Source of the DNA: Diphasiastrum complanatum
Taxonomy: Eukaryota; Streptophyta; Lycopodiopsida; Lycopodiales; Lycopodiaceae
Reading direction: 5' to 3'
DNA: 64,000 nucleotides
Assembly (NCBI GenBank): GCA_029204225.1
Contig: CM055104.1
Location: 54,540,538 to 54,604,537 of the forward strand
The notes below the pieces were generated by a model, which was given only the letters and a program-made list of their open reading frames with translations, did not search any database and was not told the DNA's origin. Position numbers and translations under genes: made by a program. Positions 56,555 through 64,000 of this stretch are shown here, in pieces. Each line of letters begins with the position of its first letter. The first letter of the stretch is position 1.

Positions 56555-57143
56555 CAACTTTCTTTTTAGACTTAGAAATTGACTTTTCAAAGTTAATTAG
56601 TCTAAATGCCACTTGAATAAACACTTTTTGAAAGTGTGGAAAAGTTAGAAGACGAGTTTGAGTAGATTCAAATTTGAATGTTGGGTACTTTGAATCTAGA
56701 ACAAAAAATAGTAGAGTTAGCATTTTAGAGGGAAAGCCAAGTGGCCAAATAGGGTTTGGACCTGTTATAAAAGGATGTATCACGTGGAGAGAGTGATCTT
56801 CTCTCTTGTCTATCTCATTTCATGCTTATACATGGTTCTCTTGGGTTCTACTATCCATTGGTGCACTATACTTGTGATTGCATGCAATTTTATGTGTAGA
56901 ATGATCTATAATTGTTATTTTCAGATCCACACGTGTGAAATATAGTAGCTTGCTGGTTTTATATGGACAAAAAAAGTACTTTATAATTTCATTCAAGTTT
57001 GATCAAGTTCTATTAGTGTTTGCATCTCATTTTGTGTGTAGATGCAGATTTTTTCTACATTGGTGAGATTGGTAATGTATTTCTCTTTTCTAACCAAAGA
57101 TCTTTCAAGTTGATTGGATTTTAATGATCTGAAAACTTTCACA
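56494..57143 (+). repeat. Copia E 3' LTR
   Basis: 650 bp with 8-bp inverted ends TGTGAAAG...CTTTCACA. TATA box tataaaag at 56766-56773. Inserted within the gypsy C2 5' LTR, whose sequence resumes at 57144. No matching 5' LTR remains. Confidence 0.9.
56928..56937. promoter_or_regulatory. LTR palindrome, copia E
   Basis: CACACGTGTG, 163 bp beyond the TATA box of this LTR. Confidence 0.85.
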
Positions 57144-57195
57144 CCAAATCCCTCTCACTTATTAACTAGGGTTCGGATCCGCAAACCCTCCAACA
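57144..57195 (-). repeat. Gypsy C2 5' LTR remnant
   Basis: First 52 bp of the gypsy C LTR (minus TGTTGGAGGGTTTGCGGATC ...), next to the tagat duplication. Confidence 0.85.
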
Positions 57196-57891
57196 TAGAT
57201 CTAGATGTAGATCTATAAGGTAGTCTATGTGACTTTGACAAAGCACAAGGCTCACAAACATCATTGATGCTAGTTAAGGAACTTGGAAGACCAATCACAA
57301 CTTGCTTTTTAGCCATTACCTCCAATGATTTGAAGTTGAAGTGCCCCATGCTTTTATGCCAAACCTCTTGAATAGATATTTGCTCTCTTGCAACACATTC
57401 AACTTGGTTAGCAATAAATAGTTTGAACAATTTCCTTTGTCTTTTACCTTTTTCAATCAAGATATCCTTCCTTTAGTTCATAAAAGCATCTCCATAAAAC
57501 TCCACTTTGAGACCTTTACTTAGCAATTGACTCACACTAGGTAAGTTCTTGGTATTAGATGGAATGAACATTCCTATTTGTAGAGAAAGAAATAGGAATT
57601 GTGCCAATCCCTTTGATTGCACACTCACCATCATTGGCCATGTAGATCACATCTCCATATGCCAACAAACAAGTGAATTACTCTTTGTGAAAAGTCATGT
57701 GTGAACTTGATCCACTATGAATCCACCATAGACCTAGATCTTCATCATTAGCAAGCACACATGAAGACATCACAAAAGCATCATCATTTGAGTTTTGAAC
57801 ATCCAAAACATCTTCGTCATGAGTAAGATTACCTTGCTTGTCTCCTTGATCTCTCTTCTTATTGTGGCACTCACTTGCAAAGTGTCCTTTG
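57196..57891 (-). pseudogene. Copia D nucleocapsid end, protease and pre-integrase
   Basis: Starts in the middle of the zinc knuckle (HKGHFASEC) where copia J has inserted. Protease at about 57715: WWIHSGSSSHMTFHKE, where the catalytic Asp is His. Pre-integrase (57460-57200): VWHKSMGHFNFKSLEVMAKK, CEPCALSKSHRLPYRS, ending at the gypsy C2 target site. Several shifts near 57480-57660. Very similar to the same region of elements A and E. Confidence 0.8.
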
Positions 57892-58608
57892 TGTCGTAAA
57901 TTAGTAGGAATGAGCGGAAGCTGGGAGCGAGCTTGGTGCATGGATCAGAAGCACCATAGTTAGCAACAAAATGTTCAAACTGAATCGATTCAACAAATGC
58001 AAGTGAACTATAAAATTTTTGAGAACAATAATCACACTTTGATTAATATCAAACAATGAACGCAATGCATGAAGTAATTGCTTCAGCTGATCGTTGTGTG
58101 TGATAAACTTGAAAATGAAAAATATTGGATTCATTACACTTTTTCAGTAGTAACTGTATATCAGAAGAAGTTTTCTGATGAAGATTCTAGGATTAGATAT
58201 ATTGAAAATATCTACAACTAACTCGCATTGAGTGTTATCTACTATACTAATTACAACCACCTTGTAACTGTAAATACATGTACAAAGTAGGCGGATTGTC
58301 AACGTGAAGTCATTGGGTCGGATTTCCGATCGACAATATCAAAATTTTATAGTGTATCAAATTTATTAAAAGGATTGAAAAATGTATACCGAGTCAAAAA
58401 ATATGTATAGGGTTGGATAAATCAGACCCGATTCGACCCGATCCAAGGTCAAAGACGCCCGTATAATTTTTGCCTCGATTTGATCCGATCCGATCTCGGG
58501 TTGAAAAATCTCTGTTGCTCAAAATTTGAGCCTTCTGTTTTTGGTTGTATACATCTTTCAGGATGCTCATTAATAAATGGATTTGAGACCGAGCAACAAA
58601 TACTAACA
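57892..58608 (-). repeat. Copia J 3' LTR
   Basis: 717 bp, minus TGTTAGTATTTG...TTTACGACA. Preceded (minus) by polypurine TTAAGGGGGAG at 58609-58619. Contains GATCGGATCGG-type low-complexity sequence. A partial copy in plus orientation is at 62454-62881. Confidence 0.85.
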
Positions 58609-59150
58609 CTCCCCCTTAATGTGGATCTTGAATTTTTTTTTATTTTTAGATTCAACATGTCGTTGAACTTGAGATGGTGCTCTTTTGATAGAGCCTTTGT
58701 GAAGTAATCTGCTACATCAGATCTATCCTACAGTAAACCAGTGAAACTTCTTTGCTTCACACTTTCTTTCTTACATAGTGATACTTGATCTTGATATGCT
58801 TGCCTAGGGATTGAAATCTCGGATTGAGATAGAGAGCTATGGTACTTTGGTTGTCACAAAAAATGCTCGTTGAATGTGACTGTACAAGGTCAATTTCTGC
58901 TAGCAGGTGCCTCAGCCAAATTGCCATTCATGGCAGCAATGTACTCTGATTCGGTTGAAGATAATGCTACTGAGGTCTGGTTTCGACTGTTCCACTTGAT
59001 TATAAAAAAATACAGATCCAAAAGTTGATCTTTTGGCATCGATATCTCCTGCCCAATCTGCATCTATTCCTTCAAGAATATTGGTAGGTTGGCTGCCTCC
59101 ATAACAGATGCTGAGATATTTGGTTGCTTCGATGTACTTCAGTTTTCGTC
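58609..59150 (-). pseudogene. Copia J RNase H
   Basis: IEATKYLSICYGGSQP, then GIDADWAGDIDAKRSTFGSV (first catalytic Asp region), a shift, then SVALSSTESEYIAAM (Glu), and further on DVADYFTKALSKEHHLKFN. Begins exactly where the inverted RT segment to the right ends its coding. At least three frameshifts. Confidence 0.8.
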
Positions 59151-59229
59151 CCTAGGGTCAAACAACCAAATTTCGATCCTAGGATCAAAATCAGGAAATC
59201 AATACTAACTTGAAAAATGAAGATGAACA

Positions 59230-60380
59230 ACAGAGGGTCAAAATTCAGCCAAGAAGGTCAAATCGACCCAGACAGCCTCCATCTAGATTTATGGATGATG
59301 CACTCTGCTACTTCGTGTAGGAACCAAATACAATTTTAGAGGCAATGTCTACACTTGATGCTAAACATTGGAAAGTAGCAATGGACACAGAATTCGATTC
59401 TCTGATGGAGAATCAAACATGGACAGTCACCGAGTTGCCAAAGGATAGAAATATGATTCCATGCAAATGGATATTCAAGGCTAAGTATGATGCAGAAGGC
59501 AAGCTAAATCGATACAAAGCCAAATTGGTTGCCAAAGAATATTCCCAGATTCTCTATTCCGAGACCTTCAGCTCGGTTGTCAAGCACGCTTCAATCCATC
59601 TATTACTCTCCTTTGCAGTTGTAGCATATCTTGAAGTCCATCAAATGGATGTCCAGATCGCTTTCCGCAACAAGACCATTGAAGAGAAAATTTTTATGTC
59701 ACAACCTGAAGGATACGACCTGAGGGATAAGCAAGACCTTGCATGCAAAATTCACAAGGCACTCTATGGGCTGAAACAATTACCCAAAGCCTGGCTCCAG
59801 AAAATAAAAATATTTTTTTATTGAGAATGGTTTTATTCCAAACTTAGCAATGTCTACTTCAAATCTGTATAGGATTTCTTCATCATCATCACTCTCTATG
59901 TTGATGATATTCTATTATTCAATAATGGTCTGAATCTAATGAAGGACACCAAATTCATGCTGGACAAGGAATACAAAATGATTGATATGGGTCCAGCCCA
60001 CTATTGCCTCGGAATCAAAAATTTTTGAATTCGACCTAGCAGAATGATATTCATCAGCCAGCAAAGATATCTCACAAAGGCGTGCTGAAAAAGTATGGAA
60101 TGGCCAACTGCAAACCAAATTATTTTCCACTCGACCCTGGACTAAAGCTGTCAAAGGAACAATCTCCTCAAACCGAGGAAGAGAAGGTGGAAATAAAGAA
60201 ATATCCGGTTCACTCCATCATCGGCTCATTGATGTATGCAATGATCTACACTCGACCCGACATTGCATATTCAATCAGTGCACTCAGCCAGTTCCTATCA
60301 AATCCAGGCCTAGCCCATTGGAAAGCACTTACAACGGCATGGGCCAGCATGCTCTTGGCACTTTGGATGAGTGTCTGATT
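59230..60380 (+). pseudogene. Copia J RT segment, inverted relative to its RNase H and integrase
   Basis: RT from its start (ILEAMSTLDAKHWKVAMDTE, CKWIFKAKYDAEGKLNRYKA) through QMDVQIAFRNKTIEEKIFM and KALYGLKQLPKAW. The catalytic block TLYVDDILLF is in another frame near 59900. The end has SIIGSLMYAMIYTRPDIAYS and NPGLAHWKAL. It stops at the point where a copia protein would pass into RNase H. Integrase on its right and RNase H on its left are both on minus, so an internal inversion of one element is the simplest explanation; a separate insertion is the alternative. Confidence 0.75.
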
Positions 60381-60384
60381 CTTC

Positions 60385-60715
60385 CTTTTTTTCTACACCA
60401 TTGGACTGAGGTGAGTATTCTTTAAACTCTATGGAAATAAATTATCCCCCTCCATTTGTGCGCTGTTCTTTGATCTTCATCTGGGTCTGATTTTTAGCAA
60501 ACGCCTTGAACTACTTGAAGCACTTGAATGCCTCTAATTTGTTCTTTAGAAAATAGGTTGCAGTCCTTTGAGAGAAGTCATTGATGAAGGTTAGGAGGTA
60601 TAGTGCTCCCCCTGCAGAAGCAGTCTGCATCGGGCCACAAATGTACAAGATCTAGCAAGCCTTTGGTAGTAACGGCCATATCTAGGACCTATTCTATTGG
60701 GCAAGAGATTCATCA
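60385..60715 (-). pseudogene. Copia J integrase fragment
   Basis: Minus frames give ILYICGPMQTASAGGALYLL, TFINDFSQRTATYFLKNK, then EFKEYSPQSNGVEKKE. These are the first Asp neighbourhood and the PQ.NGVAE region of copia integrase, both altered. Heavily decayed. Confidence 0.65.
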
Positions 60716-61235
60716 CATTTGAAGCCATCGGAAAGAAGATCGGCTATGAGAAGTCTCTTGAAAAAAAGAATGCCGAGGAAGACAAGAAAGAGGCACTCAA
60801 TCACATATGGCTACCTTCATAAGCCACTACAACCGTTGAAGTTTTTCCCAAGGCGCATGACAATGGCGATGAACAAGTTCTTGGTTTTATGCAGACGCCT
60901 TTCCAAGAACCACACGTCAAAGCTGAGGCAGTGCAGTGGGACTTGCAACACTGTAGGGGAGGATAATGTCCTGAGGTGTTGATGCAGTGCCTCGATGCAC
61001 AACGCTCATCACTCAAAAGGGCTTCCAGTAGAGACAATGTTGAGAGCCAAGTCTGAGAGCATGAAAACTACTAGTGCTAGAGTAAATGTATATTTTGTGA
61101 GCCCCATGGTAATTTCCAAAAGATGTAAAACCATGCAGGAGCTAGTAATTTGAGCCCTCTCAAACTTGAAATGTATTTTTAATAAAGAGGCCTCTTAATA
61201 ATGAGTATGTTAAGGGATGGCCTCCTAATTATATT
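60716..61235. other. Unassigned stretch
   Basis: Open frames on both strands (60719-60982 plus, 61037-60801 minus) show no recognisable motif. It may be degraded copia J gag-protease region, but I cannot support that. Confidence 0.3.
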
Positions 61236-61682
61236 TCAATCAAGAGGTGGAACCCAAATTGTTATAGAATTGGGTTCATCCACTTGTGGGTATTTAGGAG
61301 AGCCTCCTCCATGAGTTTCAAAAGCATATGATTTGTAACGAGATGATGTTGCTTTGTTAATTAAAGATTCCAGTGACTTGCATTTCATTCTATGCTCCAT
61401 TTTCGTGCATTCAGTTTGGGTACTTGTGTATGAATGTGTTTGTTGATTCTTCATTCTTTCAGATTTGGTTTTGTGATTAACATCAGGTAGATGTGCAAGG
61501 CTTAGTGGCTGATCATAACCATTCACATTTGATGCTGCTTTGTGCTTGGCTCCCTGAGAAGTTCTTCTTACAATTGTTGAGTGATAATTGTAGAAAGCAC
61601 TTTGTAGAGACTTGCAGTTCTTAGGTAGATGTTGTTTTGCTGATTTGGTGATTTCAGTCAAAGTAGATTCAATCTTATTCAC
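61236..61682 (-). CDS. Hypothetical 148-aa ORF, not recognised
   Basis: ATG at 61682, stop at 61236. Composition is Lys/Ser/Thr/Asn/His-rich with a basic middle (SIVRRTSQGAKHK-like) and an end ETHGGGSPKYPQVDEP followed by a hydrophobic ITIWVPPLD. No membrane segment, signal peptide or retroelement motif is visible. It is the only sizeable frame in the window that is neither repeat-driven nor retrotransposon-like, so it might be an exon of a host gene or a captured fragment. It could also be a chance frame in AT-rich DNA; I have no splice or promoter evidence. Confidence 0.3.
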   Translation of the reverse strand: MNKIESTLTEITKSAKQHLPKNCKSLQSAFYNYHSTIVRRTSQGAKHKAASNVNGYDQPLSLAHLPDVNHKTKSERMKNQQTHSYTSTQTECTKMEHRMKCKSLESLINKATSSRYKSYAFETHGGGSPKYPQVDEPNSITIWVPPLD

Positions 61683-62276
<594 letters not shown>

Positions 62277-62453
62277 CCATAAAGCTAATCTAGTTTTATT
62301 CATGTGCTACATATTTACTCGCATTGTCATACAGTCTGCAAAAATACACAAAAATTGCAAATAGGTAACTATGCAACCGTCAAACTATAGAGTCAAACTA
62401 TCAAGGGACTTTTAATAGTCAAATTATCAAAAGATTGTTGATTATTGACTATG

Positions 62454-62881
62454 CAAATTTTGAGCAACAGAGATTTTCCGATCCTAGATCGGATCGGATC
62501 GAGGCAAAAATTATCTGAGCGTCTTCGACCCTGGATCGGGCCAAATTGGGTCTGATTTATCCGAGCCTGAAAAATATGACCCTATACATATTTTTTGACC
62601 CAGTGTACATTTTTTGATCCTTTGTATAAATTTGATACACTGTAAAATATTGATATTGTCGGCGGTCAGAAATTCGACTCAACGACTTTGCATTGACAGT
62701 CCGTCTACTTTGTACATGTATTTACAGTTACAACACTTCATGTATCAGTCTCACTACTGCTATAGTTCACTTGCATTTGTTGAATTGATTCAGTTTGAAC
62801 ATTCTGCTGCTAACTTTGGCACTTCTGATCCACGCACCAAGCTCGCTCCCAACTTTTGCTCATGCCTACTGATTTCAAACA
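62454..62881 (+). repeat. Copia J-type 5' LTR, 5'-truncated
   Basis: Matches the end two-thirds of the J LTR at 57892-58608 in reverse orientation, from CAAATTTTGAGCAACAG to the end TTTCAAACA, which abuts a primer site. The first roughly 100 bp are missing. Confidence 0.8.
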
Positions 62882-62893
62882 TGGTATCATAGC
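62882..62893 (+). promoter_or_regulatory. Primer-binding site of J-type element
   Basis: TGGTATCATAGC, one base different from the tRNA-Met standard, directly after the LTR. Confidence 0.8.
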
Positions 62894-62989
62894 AGACATT
62901 CCAGTAATCTGCTTCTATCGCAGATTATTAGTCTTGTTTCTATAAAAATGTTGTACTAGCAAGCGCGCAGCCAACAATACTATTTCAAA

Positions 62990-63151
62990 ATCGTTGCTTC
63001 TACCAACGATCTTGCTCAACCATAATGAATCCATCTTTTCTAATCGAGAGACTCGATAGAGGGAAATGGTTCTGTCCAACTTGAATCACTTGAAGGCGAA
63101 TTGTCACCAACGCATATCAATGGCTCAAAACTCAGAAAATATTATCTCTAA
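62990..63151 (+). pseudogene. Ty3/gypsy integrase C-terminal tail
   Basis: Encodes GSVQLESLEGELSPTHINGS then KLRKYYL and stop. This is the typical plant gypsy pol ending (Y-x-L-x-x-L-x-G-E-x-L ... N-G-x-x-L-K-x-Y-Y). Nothing upstream of it remains. Confidence 0.7.
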
Positions 63152-63590
63152 CAAAGGTCTTCGAGGGGAGAATCTTTTGAGAATCTATCAAGTATCTTTC
63201 AAGGAATCTACCCCGAATTTTTATTTTTCTTTGACTTATATATTTATTTATAATTACTGTCTATTATTTCATTCATTATTTACTTTTTGGATTTTGTAAA
63301 TCCTTTTATTAAATGCATAAGTGTACACATGTTTCCATCTGTCATTCATATTTATGTGTTTATTTATGATTACACGAATAACTTTGTAAAAATGATATTT
63401 CATTTTTAAACGGTCTTAATCTAATTAAGATTATCTTTTTCACCATCACAAAGATTGGTAGAGATATCGCCCTTAATTATGAATTTGACAGATGTCAAAT
63501 CAACTTACATGATCATCTCCTCCATTTCATCAATGTATATCACCGTCAATTTCTATTTTTACTCTTACACATCATATGCATATGCTTGAA
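63152..63590. other. AT-rich spacer
   Basis: Very AT-rich with no coding motif; consistent with the region after an Athila/Tat pol, but nothing specific is seen. Confidence 0.45.
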
Positions 63591-64000
63591 GAAGGCTCAA
63601 GTGCTCCAACAATCAAGAAGAAGATGGCCAAGGAGCAAGATCTTGATTTTGAGGAGGAGCTCATGGGGACCTATCACACCAAGGAGATCTTCAAGGGCAA
63701 AAGTGGAGCCATCAAGGCTCACATATCAAGGCAAAGGGCAGCAAGTTGAGGGTATCTCATCCACTTCTTATGCTTTATCTAGTTTTGAAGAACCATTTAA
63801 TGTTGAAGATGCATTGAACTCCAAAGAATGGTATAAAGCTATGTTGGATGAGTACAATGCCTTGATTGAGAATGAAACTTGGTTGCTTGTTGATAGACCT
63901 CAAAGGAATGTAATAGGATGCAAGTGGGTCTTCAAGCTTAAGTTGAATGCAAATGGGAGTGTTAACAAACATAAAGCAAGATTAGTTGCAAAAGGTTATG
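63591..64000 (+). pseudogene. Copia L: linker and RT start, cut by window end
   Basis: The frame reads RRSSRAKVEPSRLTYQGKG, then SSFEEPFNVEDALNSKEWYK, NALIENETWLLVD, then GCKWVFKLKLNANGSVNKHK and ARLVAKGY at the last base. These are the integrase-RT linker and first RT block of copia. No stop is seen in the visible RT part, but the upstream integrase is absent, so the element is truncated on the left. It could be intact to the right beyond this window. Related to elements N and H. Confidence 0.85.

Larger units (their letters stand above)
44056..57195 (-). mobile_element. Gypsy C2, inserted in copia D; interior replaced
   Basis: Both ends are preserved: 3' LTR end at 44056 flanked by tagat (44051-44055) and 5' LTR start at 57195 flanked by tagat (57196-57200). 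Removing C2 rejoins copia D as S-R-S-T-K-P-F-Q, as in copia E. Only the 3' LTR, polypurine tract, accessory ORF and 52 bp of the 5' LTR remain; the rest is occupied by the copia chain M-N-E. Confidence 0.85.
34545..57891 (-). mobile_element. Copia D: chimeric non-autonomous copia split by I, H and gypsy C2
   Basis: Pieces in minus order: zinc-knuckle/protease/pre-integrase (57891-57196), integrase (44055-43072), segment X (43071-42283), RNase H tail (42282-42082), polypurine tract, 3' LTR in three parts (42071-41994, 40682-40478, 34913-34545). The LTR parts sum to about 647 bp after removing one target copy; the related E LTR is 650 bp. The 5' gag and LTR lie beyond copia J, out of the recognisable part. 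Confidence 0.8.

Noticed and set aside
60719-61037. Opposing 87- and 78-codon frames, Cys-rich on minus
   Set aside because: No recognisable motif, and the flanks are decayed copia; left as unassigned.

Overview
The window reads as a land-plant nuclear, heterochromatin-like segment made almost entirely of LTR retrotransposons inserted into one another. The evidence is the many Ty1/copia polyprotein fragments, Ty3/gypsy fragments of the Athila/Tat type (tRNA-Asp-like primer site), tRNA-Met-type copia primer sites, long CT microsatellites and AT-rich spacers. I see no confident host gene, rRNA, tRNA or CRISPR. One unrecognised reading frame (61236-61682, minus) is the only candidate for something non-transposon. 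I cannot name the species.

Layout. 1-5.7 kb: AT-rich DNA with a heavily decayed gypsy pol (2371-4455). 5.7-28.6 kb: one rearranged nest. Copia B (5' half on minus, 24573-28578; 3' half on plus, 8936-13702) was invaded by gypsy C (5' half on minus, 13703-24572; 3' half on plus, 5703-8934). Gypsy C was then invaded by element A (15040-20900), a complete and very young copia with a 1316-residue uninterrupted polyprotein and LTRs of equal length that look identical. The 3' half of copia B also carries P (9050-12510), a non-autonomous element. The opposite orientation of the two halves of both B and C is best explained by a single inversion. 28.6-34.5 kb: a gypsy gag scrap, the truncated copia G and two diverged tandem repeats.

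34.5-57.9 kb: a second nest. The base element is copia D (minus), whose pieces lie from 34545 to 57891. Its 3' LTR is split by element I (40683-41993, duplication aaatt) and by copia H (34914-40477). Its integrase region is split by gypsy C2 (44056-57195, duplication tagat). C2 in turn holds a chain of truncated plus-strand copias: M, N, an LTR fragment, and E. 57.9-64 kb: copia J interrupts the D zinc knuckle and has its own RT segment inverted, followed by a 148-nt CT microsatellite, a partial J LTR, a gypsy integrase tail and the start of another copia (L) running off the end.

How parts may work together (inference). Element A looks like the only autonomous copy. D, E and P share A-like LTR ends, the same polypurine/C-terminal arrangement (D, E), and an LTR palindrome centred on CACACGTGTG at a nearly constant 157-167 bp downstream of the TATA box. 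In D and E the reverse transcriptase is replaced by the same unrecognised segment (called X). P carries two copies of the start of RT followed by sequence with a short stretch of X-like homology. The simplest reading is a non-autonomous family that borrowed enzymes from A-like elements.
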